A stretch of 51,363 nucleotides of DNA from assembly GCA_001772335.1 (NCBI GenBank), contig METM01000031.1:1-51363 (forward strand), in the 5' to 3' direction. Shown here in pieces: positions 43,992 through 51,363 of the stretch. This stretch comes from a candidate division WOR-1 bacterium RIFCSPHIGHO2_01_FULL_53_15 (GTDB lineage: Bacteria; Margulisbacteria; WOR-1; O2-12-FULL-45-9; XYB2-FULL-48-7). The translations under genes and the position numbers were made by a program. Each line of letters opens with the position of its first letter. The first letter of the stretch is position 1. The notes below the pieces were generated by a model that was not told where the DNA came from, made no database searches, and was given only the letters and a program-made list of their open reading frames with translations.

Positions 43992-44384
43992 TTAGTGCTT
44001 GTGGGCGGGAGGCAGGGTTTTTTGGTAATCGGCGGCAGAGAGTAGTTTATTAAGTTCAGCCGGATCCGACATCTCGACTTTGATGATCCAGCCGCTCTCA
44101 TAAGGCGAGGAATTGATGAGTTCCGGCCGCTTCTCCAGTTCGGCGTTCCGCTCGATAACCTTGCCGGAAACGGGGCAGAAAAGACTGGAAACGGATTTAA
44201 CCGATTCAACGACGCCAAACTCCTGCCTGGCGGCGAGCTCTTTGCCGAGAGAAGGCATTTCGACGTAGACAACATCGCCCAGCGCGTCCTGCGCGTGAAA
44301 AGTGATGCCGATGGTCGCGACTTTCCCGTCAACCCTGATCCACTCGTGTTCCTTGCTGTATTTAAGCTCTGCGGGGTAAGACAT
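43992..44384 (-). CDS. gcvH: glycine cleavage system H protein
   Basis: A 130-residue lipoyl carrier shuttling the aminomethyl group between P, T and L proteins. ELKYSKEHEWIRVDGKVATIGITFHAQDALGDVVYVEMPSLGKEL and FGVVESVKSVSSLFCPVSGKVIERN are canonical; the lipoyl lysine is in ESVKSVS (about residue 62). Lies between a small membrane gene and gcvPA. Confidence 0.97.
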   Translation of the reverse strand: MSYPAELKYSKEHEWIRVDGKVATIGITFHAQDALGDVVYVEMPSLGKELAARQEFGVVESVKSVSSLFCPVSGKVIERNAELEKRPELINSSPYESGWIIKVEMSDPAELNKLLSAADYQKTLPPAHKH

Positions 44385-44388
44385 GCTT

Positions 44389-44673
44389 TTAACTTTCTAG
44401 TTTGTTGACGCGGCCGCGGCTGTAGGCAAAAACCAGCCCGGCGATGACGATGCGGGCCAGGCCGTCGGAGAGCCGGTCATAAAGTATCTTTTTCTGATAA
44501 TAAAGGTCAAGCGACTGGTCGCCTTCGGGCGACGGCGGCGCCGGCTGTTCGATCGAGGGCCTGGCCATGGCGAGTCCGACGGCGGCGCCGGAGAGATCAA
44601 CCAGCCCCCAGAAAAGGACGAAGAGGGAGGCCAGGCAAATAATATAATAGTAGGCCTTTTTGAGGTCCATCAT
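44389..44673 (-). CDS. 94-residue two-helix membrane protein
   Basis: Membrane segments at residues about 8-35 (YYYIICLASLFVLFWGLVDLSGAA) and 72-85 (LARIVIAGLVFAY), with a polar Pro-rich middle. It resembles small DUF5671-type membrane proteins of candidate phyla, but I cannot assign it firmly. It sits 2 nt from gcvT and 4 nt from gcvH, so it is transcribed with the glycine-cleavage genes. Confidence 0.6.
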   Translation of the reverse strand: MMDLKKAYYYIICLASLFVLFWGLVDLSGAAVGLAMARPSIEQPAPPSPEGDQSLDLYYQKKILYDRLSDGLARIVIAGLVFAYSRGRVNKLES

Positions 44674-44675
44674 GG

Positions 44676-45737
44676 TTATTTTACTCTCTTGTAGAAGACC
44701 TTGTCAACGACTTTGGCCGGGCACAACTGGTCACGGATGGAGACGAAGATGGGTGTAGGGGATGGGGTATGAGGCGTGAGGTAAGCGAGGGCGATCGGCT
44801 TCTTGAATGTGGGAGAAAACGTGCCGCTGGTGGCAATCCCTATTTTCAATTTTCTACTGTCTACTATCTCCGCGCCTTGCCTTGGTATCGCCCGACCCGC
44901 AACTTCGATCCCGACCAACCTTTTCCTCAACCCTTCTTTCTTTTCCTTTTCGAGAGCGGACTTACCGGCAAAATCGCCTTTATCGAATTTAACCGCCCAG
45001 CTGTAGCCGGCTTCGAGCGGCGTTGTTTCTTCGTCATATTCATGTCCATAGAGCGGCAGGCCCGCCTCGAGCCGCAGTGTGTCGCGGGCGCCCAGGCCGC
45101 AGGGCAGAACCCCGGCCCTGATGAATCCATCCCAGAGTGCGGCGGCCTCTCGCTTTGAGACGACCAGCTCAAAGCCGTCTTCGCCGGTATAGCCGGTGCG
45201 CGAGACGATGATATCACGCCACCACAATGCGCGGTTATGTTTCAGGCCAGATAAAGAAGCGCTCAAGACGCAGCCAGTTATCTCTTCCGCGCGCGGACCC
45301 TGGACGGTCATGGAACAAAAATTATCGTAAAAAGAGACGGCGGCTTTTGAATTAATAGATTTGAGGTGGGCGAGCACTTTGTCCGCGTTAGAGGCGTTGG
45401 CGACGATCAGATAAAAGAGCGGCAGGCGATAGACCAGGATGTCGTCGATCACGCCGCCCCGCTCGTTGCAGAGAACGGAATACTGGCATTGGTTTATCTC
45501 AAGCTTTGAAGCATCGTTCGTCGCCGCTTTTTGGATCAGGGAGAGAGCGTTTTCTCCTTCAACGACTTTGATCAAGCCTATGTGGCCGATGTCAAAGAGG
45601 CCGGCGGAATTCCTCACCGCGTTATGCTCGGCGATGATCCCGGCCGGATATGATACCGGCATCTCCCAGCCGGCGAAGGGGGCCATTTTGGCGCCGAGGA
45701 CGAGATGGTTTTGATAAAGCGGAGTTCGTTTAAGCAT
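44676..45737 (-). CDS. gcvT: glycine cleavage aminomethyltransferase (T protein)
   Basis: Transfers the methylene carbon to tetrahydrofolate. 353 residues: TPLYQNHLVLGAKMAPFAGWEMPVSYPAGIIAEHNAVRN, QYSVLCNERGGVIDDILVYRL (folate-binding Asp region), SRTGYTGEDGFEL, GLGARDTLRLEAGLPLYGHEYDE and VGIEVAGRAIPRQGAEI. First gene of the operon, behind a consensus promoter and a leader of about 195 nt. Two word-repeat stretches shape loops (VDSRKLKIG and TPHTPSPTPIF) in the C-terminal domain. Confidence 0.96.
   Translation of the reverse strand: MLKRTPLYQNHLVLGAKMAPFAGWEMPVSYPAGIIAEHNAVRNSAGLFDIGHIGLIKVVEGENALSLIQKAATNDASKLEINQCQYSVLCNERGGVIDDILVYRLPLFYLIVANASNADKVLAHLKSINSKAAVSFYDNFCSMTVQGPRAEEITGCVLSASLSGLKHNRALWWRDIIVSRTGYTGEDGFELVVSKREAAALWDGFIRAGVLPCGLGARDTLRLEAGLPLYGHEYDEETTPLEAGYSWAVKFDKGDFAGKSALEKEKKEGLRKRLVGIEVAGRAIPRQGAEIVDSRKLKIGIATSGTFSPTFKKPIALAYLTPHTPSPTPIFVSIRDQLCPAKVVDKVFYKRVK
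44751..44785 (-). repeat. GGTGTAGGGGATGGGG word repeat in gcvT
   Basis: gggtgta-ggggatg-gggtatg-aggcgtg-aggta: heptamers in frame, encoding LTPHTPSPTP. Confidence 0.65.
44841..44870 (-). repeat. TTTTCTACTGTCTACTA word repeat in gcvT
   Basis: attttca-attttct-actgtct-actatct: four heptamers in frame, encoding EIVDSRKLKIG. Confidence 0.55.
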
Positions 45738-45932
45738 ATTTCAGAATATTATTAAAAATAATAAAATAATGAAACGTTACCTTGGCAGCTTACTGCTGAT
45801 CCATTTTGAATCTTTTTGCCGGGAACCTTAAGAGAAAGGCCAGGACCGCGACCTTTGTCCTGCTTGAGAAAAGATCTGTTGCTATGCCATGAAATTTCAT
45901 TGTCCATTTTTCCAGACGATTGTTTGATTTTC
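45738..45932 (-). ncRNA. unassigned ~195-nt 5' leader of the gcvT operon
   Basis: Lies between a perfect promoter and the gcvT ATG. It contains a 12-bp palindrome (ATGAAATTTCAT), a GGACAAAGGTCGCGGTCC stem-loop, GCAG/CTGC hairpin and an A/T-only tract just before the gene. The core motifs I would expect for the glycine riboswitch are not recognised, but the length and operon content make a regulatory RNA plausible. Confidence 0.4.
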
Positions 45933-45938
45933 CGAACA

Positions 45939-45967
45939 ATTATATGGGGATCGAAATTTGTTGTCAA
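45939..45967 (-). promoter_or_regulatory. gcvT operon promoter
   Basis: Leftward TTGACA (45967-45962), 17-nt spacer, TATAAT (45944-45939): a perfect consensus promoter just after the hisC stop. Expected RNA start near 45932. Confidence 0.9.
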
Positions 45968-45991
45968 GGTGCATTTCGGAGGGGGCCGTTG

Positions 45992-47056
45992 TCAAATTGA
46001 TTCTTTCAACGCGGCGGCGAGCTTTTCGTTCTGGTCTCTTGTCCCGATCGAAATCCGGATCGCCTGCGGCAGGCCAAAAGATGAGAGTGGGCGAACGATC
46101 ACCCCTTTCTTCATCATGGTCATAAAGAGTTCATCGGCCGACTTTTTCAGATCAATAAAAATGAAGTTGGCTTCGGTCTTTTTGTATTCGAGCTTCAGCT
46201 TATCGAACTCCGCGTAAAGATATTGTTTCCCTTCGGCGTTGTTTTTATATGTTTTATCGAGAAACTCTTTGTCCCCCAGCGCCGCCAGTCCGCCGGCCTG
46301 GGCCAGCCGGTTGACGTTAAAAGGCATCTTCGTCTTGAACATCGGGGCGATCAGCTCTTGCGGCCCGAGCGCGTAGCCAAGGCGCAAACCGGCCAGCCCG
46401 TAGAATTTTGAGAGAGTTCTAAGAACCAAAACATTCCTGCCCGCCTTTATGTATTTAACGGCGTCCGGAAAGTCGCGGCTCTCGACAAACTCGGCGTAGG
46501 CCTCATCAACGACCACCAGAACATTCTCCGGCACCTTCTTCATCAGGGCGTCGAATTGCGCGGCGGTAAAGATCGTGCCGGTCGGATTATTGGGGTTTGT
46601 CAAAAAGACGATCTTTGTCTTTGGGGTGATGGCGGCGGCGATCGCCTCAAGATCAAGCGAATAATCTTTTAGCCCGACAAAGACCATTTTGCCGTCAAAG
46701 ATACGGCTGACCAGCTCATAGACCGAGAAAGTGTTTTTCGCAATGATGACCTCATCGCCGGGATTGAGGTAAGTCGCGCCGATGATCTGCAGTAGGTCGT
46801 CCGAGCCGTTGCCGCAGATGACATTCTGGTCGGCGAGGCCGAACTTTTTAGCCAGCGCTTCGCGCAGGAGGCTAGATTTCTGGTCGGGATAGATCTGGAG
46901 TTTTTTGGCCTCGTCTGCGATCGCCTCGAGCGCCTTGGGTGAGGGGCCAAAGGGATTTTCATTTGAGGCGAGCTTGACAACGCCGGGCTCTTTTGGAGTT
47001 TTCCCGGGGATATATTCAGGGATGTTTTTTACGGGCTCCCTGACCAGACCATCCAT
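45992..47056 (-). CDS. hisC: histidinol-phosphate aminotransferase
   Basis: A 354-residue class-II PLP aminotransferase. VKLASNENPFGPSPKALEAI, ICGNGSDDLLQIIGATYLNPGDEV, NPNNPTGT, VVDEAYAEF and the cofactor lysine in RTLSKFYGLAGLRLGY are the HisC signature. No other his gene is present; in such genomes HisC may also serve aromatic amino acids. Starts 1 nt after the outer-membrane protein stop; last gene of the mnmG-skp-lpxD series. Confidence 0.93.
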   Translation of the reverse strand: MDGLVREPVKNIPEYIPGKTPKEPGVVKLASNENPFGPSPKALEAIADEAKKLQIYPDQKSSLLREALAKKFGLADQNVICGNGSDDLLQIIGATYLNPGDEVIIAKNTFSVYELVSRIFDGKMVFVGLKDYSLDLEAIAAAITPKTKIVFLTNPNNPTGTIFTAAQFDALMKKVPENVLVVVDEAYAEFVESRDFPDAVKYIKAGRNVLVLRTLSKFYGLAGLRLGYALGPQELIAPMFKTKMPFNVNRLAQAGGLAALGDKEFLDKTYKNNAEGKQYLYAEFDKLKLEYKKTEANFIFIDLKKSADELFMTMMKKGVIVRPLSSFGLPQAIRISIGTRDQNEKLAAALKESI

Positions 47057-47057
47057 C

Positions 47058-47840
47058 CTAAAAGGGATTCGCCCAGCTGAAGCCGACCAGGGCCGTGCGC
47101 TGATCCTTGGCCTGCCCGCCGTCGAGGAGGTTCAGTCCGCTGATATTAAGAGAAAAGATCGGCGTAAAGTAGAAGCGCGCGCCGCCGTTGACCTGAAAGA
47201 GGGTTTCTCCGACCATCATGTCGGCGACGAGGAAAAGATTGTCGCCTAACGCCGTGTTGACGCCAAGGACGCCCAGCGGCCGGAACTTGTAGTTCGGGAA
47301 GTCGGCCATAAAGCCGAACGTCAGCTGCGGCCCCGCCTTGAGATACTTGGTGGCGACCATGTAGACATCGGTCTGCGTGTAGGAGAAGAGATTTTCGACG
47401 CCCAGCGCTAACAGAAGCGGGTCCGGTTCGTCGCCGGTCGAGAGCGAGAGCTTCATGTTGACGAAGACCCCTTCGCGCAGTTTGTTGGTCGAGCGATCTG
47501 TCCCGCCGATGACTCCCAGCTCAAGGCCGTGAAAAGCGCCGAGATTCATTTTGTAATTGATGATCGCTTCAGTCGACGTCGTTCCGCCGGCAGCCATGAC
47601 CGAGCCGTAGTCGGCGGCGATGTTAAAATTTTTATAAGGGATGATGTCGGCTGAAGGGACGCGCACGAGGCCGGTCGGGCCGTTAAAAGCTGGGGCAGGG
47701 AAGACGCGGGAGAGCGCGCCCGCCTGCGGCAGAAATCCAAAACCCAAAACCCAAAATCCAAATAAAATCCCAAGCCCAAATCGTTTAATCGATTTGAAAT
47801 TTCTAGATTTATTTGTCATTTGATATTTGTCATTTGTCAT
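47058..47840 (-). CDS. predicted outer-membrane beta-barrel protein
   Basis: 260 residues from the ATG preceded by AAAGGGGG. Signal peptide about residues 1-43 (hydrophobic FGLGILFGFWVLGFGFL, cut near AGALS). The mature part begins FNGPTGLVRVPSADIIPYKNFNIAADYG, then alternating beta strands, and ends in Phe (VGFSWANPF), as barrels do. The opening resembles YjbH-type proteins, but the match is weak. The signal peptide and leader are encoded by a word repeat. Overlaps the glycosyltransferase gene by 11 nt. Confidence 0.75.
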   Translation of the reverse strand: MTNDKYQMTNKSRNFKSIKRFGLGILFGFWVLGFGFLPQAGALSRVFPAPAFNGPTGLVRVPSADIIPYKNFNIAADYGSVMAAGGTTSTEAIINYKMNLGAFHGLELGVIGGTDRSTNKLREGVFVNMKLSLSTGDEPDPLLLALGVENLFSYTQTDVYMVATKYLKAGPQLTFGFMADFPNYKFRPLGVLGVNTALGDNLFLVADMMVGETLFQVNGGARFYFTPIFSLNISGLNLLDGGQAKDQRTALVGFSWANPF

Positions 47841-47842
47841 TT
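47733..47842 (-). repeat. ATTTGTCATTTG / CAAAACCC word repeat forming the signal-peptide coding region
   Basis: aaatcca-aaaccca-aaaccca-aaatcca-aataaaatcc-caagccca (47735-47780), then atttgtcattt-gatatttgtc-atttgtcatttt (47810-47842). Units of 7-10 nt. Confidence 0.8.
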
Positions 47843-48951
47843 TGTCCCCCTTTGATGAGCGAATTATAGACAGTTTCGACCCGTTTTGCAACAACATCGG
47901 AGGCGAAGCGCTCGCGCGCGTCCTCGAGAGCGGCGCGCGACATTTCTCCTCTTAAATTATCGTCACCGAGCAAGCGCTTGACGTGTTCGACAAATTTGTC
48001 CATATTCCTCGGCACAAGATAGCCGTCCAGGCCGGAGCGGACGGAATCAACCAGCCCGCCGGCAAAGAGCGCGACGATCGGCAGGCCGGCGGCCTTGGCT
48101 TCGGCCAGGACCAGCCCCTGGGTCTCCGTCGTCGATGAAAAGACGAAAATATCGCCTATTGAGTAGTAACTTAGGATTTCCGGGTAGGGGATTTCCCCTG
48201 TTAATATTATTGTTTGGTTATTATCTCTTGTCTCTTGTATTTTTTTCAAAAGCGGTCCGCCGCCGATGAGAACGAGTATTGAGTTGTGAGTTCGGAGTTC
48301 GGAGTACATTTTCAAAAGAAAAAGGATATTTTTCTCTTTTGATAGTCGTCCCGCGTAGAGCAGGACTTTTGCTTCTGCCGGAATATGATATTTCTTTCTT
48401 AATTCGGCGCGGCGGTTGCTAAAATGATGCAATTCCACGCCGGAAGGGACGACCTCGATCGGCCTTTGAATTTTCCAGGCGCGCAGAACTCTCTTGGCCA
48501 TTTCGGACGGTGTAATTATTTTGTCCGTGCCGCGGCAAAAGGCCTGCAAGTATGCAATGATTCCCATTTTGGCTAGACCGGCGGGAATAAAACGGGCGAA
48601 ATGGACATACCTGGTGAAGAGCGTATGAAAAGAATAAACAAACGGGATGCGGCGGCGACGGGCGACGAAGCGTGCGAGCAGGCCGGCCTGGAACGGCGAG
48701 TGGGCGTGGATTATATCAACTTCAGGGATCTCCCTGACATATGGGATAGCCAGCCGGAACTTCGGGTAGCCGCCGGCAAACGAGGGGAAGCGAATGATGT
48801 CGGGGTCGGTGTCGGCATGGCCGGGGTAGCGCGGCGCCAGGATATAGACGCGGTGGCCCAGCCGGCGCAGTTCATTGGCGAGGATTTCAATTGTATTCGT
48901 GACGCCGGAGAGATACGGTTTGTACGAGTCGGCGAAAAAGGCGACCCTCAT
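47830..48951 (-). CDS. GT4-family glycosyltransferase
   Basis: 373 residues, GT-B fold. MRVAFFADSYKPYLSGVTNTIEILANELRRLGHRVYILAPRYPG is the acceptor domain; IEVVPSGVELHHF, VLLYAGRLSKEKNILFLLKMYSEL and the EX7E-type motif TETQGLVLAEAKAAGLPIVA form the donor domain. It resembles MgtA-type glycolipid glucosyl/mannosyltransferases. ATGA overlap with lpxD suggests a role in glycolipid or lipopolysaccharide. Word repeats at 48221-48306 encode YSELRTHNSI and ETRDNNQTI in surface loops. Confidence 0.9.
   Translation of the reverse strand: MRVAFFADSYKPYLSGVTNTIEILANELRRLGHRVYILAPRYPGHADTDPDIIRFPSFAGGYPKFRLAIPYVREIPEVDIIHAHSPFQAGLLARFVARRRRIPFVYSFHTLFTRYVHFARFIPAGLAKMGIIAYLQAFCRGTDKIITPSEMAKRVLRAWKIQRPIEVVPSGVELHHFSNRRAELRKKYHIPAEAKVLLYAGRLSKEKNILFLLKMYSELRTHNSILVLIGGGPLLKKIQETRDNNQTIILTGEIPYPEILSYYSIGDIFVFSSTTETQGLVLAEAKAAGLPIVALFAGGLVDSVRSGLDGYLVPRNMDKFVEHVKRLLGDDNLRGEMSRAALEDARERFASDVVAKRVETVYNSLIKGGQNDK
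48221..48306 (-). repeat. word repeats in the glycosyltransferase gene
   Basis: ttatctcttgtctcttgtat (48221-48240) and gagtattgagttgtgagttc-ggagttc-ggagtac (48275-48306), both in frame. The second belongs to the GGAGTTC family. Confidence 0.65.
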
Positions 48952-49865
48952 TCAGATTTTTTGGCCAGGCGCTTGAGTGCCGCCTGATATTTCATTTCTT
49001 CCATGTGCTCCTGCGCCGGGAACCCCGAGACGACCGAATTGGCCGGGATATCCTTGGTCACGCCGGCCTTGGCCATGACGACGGTGTTCTCGCCAACGGT
49101 GATATGGCCGTTAAAACCGGCCATGCCGCCGACCGAGACGTGGTCCTTGAAAGTGACCGAGCCGGCAAAACCGACCAGGGCAGTGATGGCGCAATGCTGG
49201 CCGAAGACGCAATTGTGAGCCACGTGGGTCAGGTTATCGATCTTGGTGCCGGCGCCGATCCGCGTCTCGCCCAGCGTGGCCCGGGCGACGCAGACGTTGG
49301 CGTAGATCTCGACGTCGTCTTCGATGACAACGGCGCCGACCTGCGGGATCTTTTCATATTTCCCCTCATGCCAGACGAAGCCGTAGCCATCGACCCCGAT
49401 GCGCGCGCCGGCGTGTATTCTGGCCCTTTTCCCGATCGTTACGTTGTCATAGATCGTGACCGAAGGGTAGATGACCGAATCGTCGCCGATCTCGACATTC
49501 TCGCCGACGTAAACAAAAGGATAAATGGTCACGCGCTTGCCGATGCGGGCGCTTTCGGCGACGACGGCGGTCTTGTGGACGCCGTGCTTGATCTTTGGCT
49601 TGGGGGTAAAGTGGGGCAGGATCCGGGCCATGGCTAAACGAGGATCGCGCGCCAGGATCGCCGGCTTGCCGCCGATCCTGGCAGAAGGGGCGGCAACGAT
49701 CGCCGAAGCCGCAGACGACAAAGCCGGAGCCAGAAATTTTTCCTCCAAAACGAAAACCAAATCTCCGGCCCCGGCCCGCTCTATGGGGGCGACCCCCCGG
49801 ATCTCGATATCAGGACTGCCGGAAAGCTCACCGGCAGCGATCTCGGACAACTTTTTAAGCTTCAC
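48948..49865 (-). CDS. lpxD: UDP-3-O-acylglucosamine N-acyltransferase
   Basis: Third lipid A enzyme. 305 residues: N-terminal uridine-binding domain (LSEIAAGELSGSPDIEIRGVAPIERAGAGDLVFV), left-handed beta-helix of hexapeptides (about 105-265), with VGVDGYGFVW and the catalytic His in THVAHNCVFGQHCAI (about 245). It follows skp by 1 nt, the order seen in many diderms (skp-lpxD). Confidence 0.96.
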   Translation of the reverse strand: MKLKKLSEIAAGELSGSPDIEIRGVAPIERAGAGDLVFVLEEKFLAPALSSAASAIVAAPSARIGGKPAILARDPRLAMARILPHFTPKPKIKHGVHKTAVVAESARIGKRVTIYPFVYVGENVEIGDDSVIYPSVTIYDNVTIGKRARIHAGARIGVDGYGFVWHEGKYEKIPQVGAVVIEDDVEIYANVCVARATLGETRIGAGTKIDNLTHVAHNCVFGQHCAITALVGFAGSVTFKDHVSVGGMAGFNGHITVGENTVVMAKAGVTKDIPANSVVSGFPAQEHMEEMKYQAALKRLAKKSE

Positions 49866-49866
49866 G

Positions 49867-50322
49867 CTATTTGTTGAGTTCCGTGACGACCATTTCCGTC
49901 AGGTCCATGCCGCCGGTGATGACCACCTGCTTGTCGAGCACGGTGTCGAGGCCGACTTTCTGGGCGACTTTCTTGACGGCCTCAAGAATCTTTGACTGCA
50001 GTTTCATCGTCAGCTGTTCATTGGTGCGCAGCAGCTCTTCCCGCCTGGGGGCGAGCCTTTCTTCGAGCTCTTTCTTCATCTTTTCGAGCTCTTCTTTCTT
50101 TTTGCCGTCTTTTTCGGCCGTCTCGAGCTTCTTCTGGCTTTCCTCAAATTCTTTCTTGAAGCTTTCTTCCTGTTTGGCAAGATCAGCCTGGGCCTTAGAG
50201 GTCTCCTTGTAGCCCTTGAAGACCTTTTGGACGTCGATCACGCCGATGCTGGTGAAATTGGCCGCGCGCGAAACCCCGGCGATAAACATAACCGCCAGAG
50301 CCGCGATCAGTAACTTTTTCAT
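49867..50322 (-). CDS. skp: Skp/OmpH periplasmic chaperone
   Basis: Binds unfolded outer-membrane proteins in the periplasm. 151 residues: signal peptide (1-20, cut after VSRA), [16 protein letters not shown], a long charged coiled coil (about 40-115), and [52 protein letters not shown] precedes the ATG, and its start overlaps the mnmG stop (ATGA). Likely serves the barrels encoded at 4.8 and 47 kb. Confidence 0.94.
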   Translation of the reverse strand: MKKLLIAALAVMFIAGVSRAANFTSIGVIDVQKVFKGYKETSKAQADLAKQEESFKKEFEESQKKLETAEKDGKKKEELEKMKKELEERLAPRREELLRTNEQLTMKLQSKILEAVKKVAQKVGLDTVLDKQVVITGGMDLTEMVVTELNK

Positions 50323-51363
50323 TGTTTCACCTCCTCCGAAGAGAATTTTAGCACAGCGCCATTTTTTCGTCCATAGCTTTGGAGATGGACGAGCAGGACC
50401 GAGATGTCGGCCGGAGAGACACCGGCCAGGCGCGAGGCCTGCCCGACCGAGACCGGGCGGTGATGGGCGAGTTTTATCTGCGCTTCGCGCGAAAGCCCCC
50501 GCAGAGAATCGAAAGGGAGCGAGGCGGGGATCTTTTTATCCTCAAGCTTCTTACAGCGCTCGACTTGCTCAAGCTGCCGCCGGATATAACCCTCGTATTT
50601 TTGCGTGATCTCGATTTGCTCCGCAACCTCCGGCGAAAGCTTTTCCTTCTTCTCAACCGCCGCTTTCTTTTTTATAAATGCGCCGTAGCGCTCTTCCCCG
50701 ATCAGACCGACACGATAGCCGAGCTCGGTCAGACGCAGGTCGGCGTTGTCCTGGCGCAGTATGAGGCGGTACTCGGAGCGCGAAGTCAGCATCCGGTACG
50801 GCTCGAGGATCTCTTTGGTGATGAGGTCGTCGATCAGCGTGCCGATGTAGCTGTCATCGCGCCGTAAGATCAGCGGCTCCTTCCCTTTGACCTTCAAGGC
50901 AGCGTTGACCCCAGCGACCAGCCCCTGAGCGGCCGCCTCTTCATAGCCGGATGTCCCGTTTATTTGTCCGGCGCAGAACAAGCCGGGAATCCCCTTTGTC
51001 TCCAGCGTGTATTTTAATTGCGAAGGCAGGACGTAATCGTATTCGACCGCGTAGCCGGGCCGGATCAGCTCGACTTTTTCCAGCCCCGGCATCGTGCGCA
51101 GCATCGCGATCTGGACATCCTCGGGGAGCGAGGTCGACATCCCCTGGGCGTACATCTCCTGCGTGTCGCGGCCGGTCGGCTCGATAAAGCACTGCTGGCG
51201 ATCTTTTTCCGGGAAGCGGACGACCTTGTCTTCGATCGACGGGCAGTAGCGGGGCCCGACCCCCTTGATCTTGCCCTGGAAGAGGGGTGAGCGGTCAAGG
51301 TTAGTACGGATGATCTCGTGCGTCTTTTCGTTGGTCCAAGTGAGGTGGCAGGAGACTTGGGGG
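50319..51363 (-). CDS. mnmG: tRNA uridine-5-carboxymethylaminomethyl modification enzyme MnmG, C-terminal part
   Basis: Partial: the 5' end lies beyond the right edge; about 348 residues are here. [55 protein letters not shown] (FAD-binding) and [28 protein letters not shown] are diagnostic, as is the C-terminal helical domain. MnmG works with MnmE, here encoded 20 kb away instead of next door. Overlaps skp by 4 nt. Confidence 0.97.
   Translation of the reverse strand, partial: PQVSCHLTWTNEKTHEIIRTNLDRSPLFQGKIKGVGPRYCPSIEDKVVRFPEKDRQQCFIEPTGRDTQEMYAQGMSTSLPEDVQIAMLRTMPGLEKVELIRPGYAVEYDYVLPSQLKYTLETKGIPGLFCAGQINGTSGYEEAAAQGLVAGVNAALKVKGKEPLILRRDDSYIGTLIDDLITKEILEPYRMLTSRSEYRLILRQDNADLRLTELGYRVGLIGEERYGAFIKKKAAVEKKEKLSPEVAEQIEITQKYEGYIRRQLEQVERCKKLEDKKIPASLPFDSLRGLSREAQIKLAHHRPVSVGQASRLAGVSPADISVLLVHLQSYGRKNGAVLKFSSEEVKQ

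Noticed and set aside
42761..44332. 523-residue form of GcvPA
   Set aside because: The first 114 residues are gcvH read in another frame; similarity to GcvPA begins at the GTG at 43990.
45738..45932. Glycine riboswitch
   Set aside because: Position and operon fit, but I cannot find the conserved aptamer core; reported only as an unassigned leader.
45752..45967. 71-codon leftward frame upstream of gcvT
   Set aside because: Its TTG start is the -35 TTGACA of a perfect promoter, so it cannot be translated from that transcript; the region is better read as a leader.

Overview
The window looks like the replication-origin region of a diderm bacterium from a candidate-phylum lineage. It carries a full lipid A set (lpxC, a fabZ-lpxA fusion, lpxB, lpxD), a Skp/OmpH chaperone, and surface proteins ending in the terminal Phe of outer-membrane barrels, so there is an outer membrane. 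The base composition is GC-rich, TGA is a normal stop and gene packing is very tight, with many ATGA overlaps. A short YidC without the large periplasmic domain, DciA beside gyrB, a VanW protein, a GyrB intein at the site used in cyanobacteria, and cyanobacterial-style short tandem repeats fit the Margulisbacteria (WOR-1) side of the cyanobacterial neighbourhood. That placement is inference; no marker tree was made.

Layout. 1-4.8 kb: fatty-acid synthesis operon fabD-fabG-acpP-fabK-fabF. 4.8-11.1 kb: a very large outer-membrane/surface protein, and convergent to it a secreted subtilisin. 11.1-18 kb: class-III aminotransferase, short SpoU methyltransferase, tRNA-Tyr, small proteins, an AsmA-like protein, pyrE, tRNA-Thr. 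17.7-23.5 kb: tuf, VanW protein, lpxC, fabZ-lpxA, lpxB. 23.6-25.1 kb: two unrecognised, more AT-rich genes, one a likely metalloprotease. 25.3-28.3 kb: DegT/Gfo-Idh sugar genes and rseP. 28.3-33 kb, leftward: rpmH-rnpA-yidD-yidC-jag-mnmE-folD. 33-41.8 kb, rightward: dnaA-dnaN-dciA-gyrB-gyrA. 41.8-45.7 kb: thioredoxin-like and GerMN proteins, then a leftward glycine-cleavage operon gcvT-(small membrane gene)-gcvH-gcvPA behind a long leader. 46-51.4 kb: leftward mnmG-skp-lpxD-glycosyltransferase-outer-membrane protein-hisC.

Origin: the dnaA-dnaN gap has three TTATCAAC(A/C) boxes, a DnaA-trio-like TACTACTAA and an AT-rich stretch. Two ParB parS sites lie on the leftward arm. Six perfect TTATCCACA boxes cluster within 2.5 kb around folD-mnmE-jag.

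Most unusual: (1) gyrB is split by a 385-residue intein with an HNH-type endonuclease; (2) several families of degenerate 7-9-nt tandem 'word' repeats lie between genes and also in frame inside conserved enzymes (fabD, lpxC, lpxB, mnmE, gcvPA, gcvT, an aminotransferase, a glycosyltransferase), and in one gene they build the signal peptide; (3) several consensus promoters end 6-10 nt before the start codon, suggesting leaderless mRNAs.
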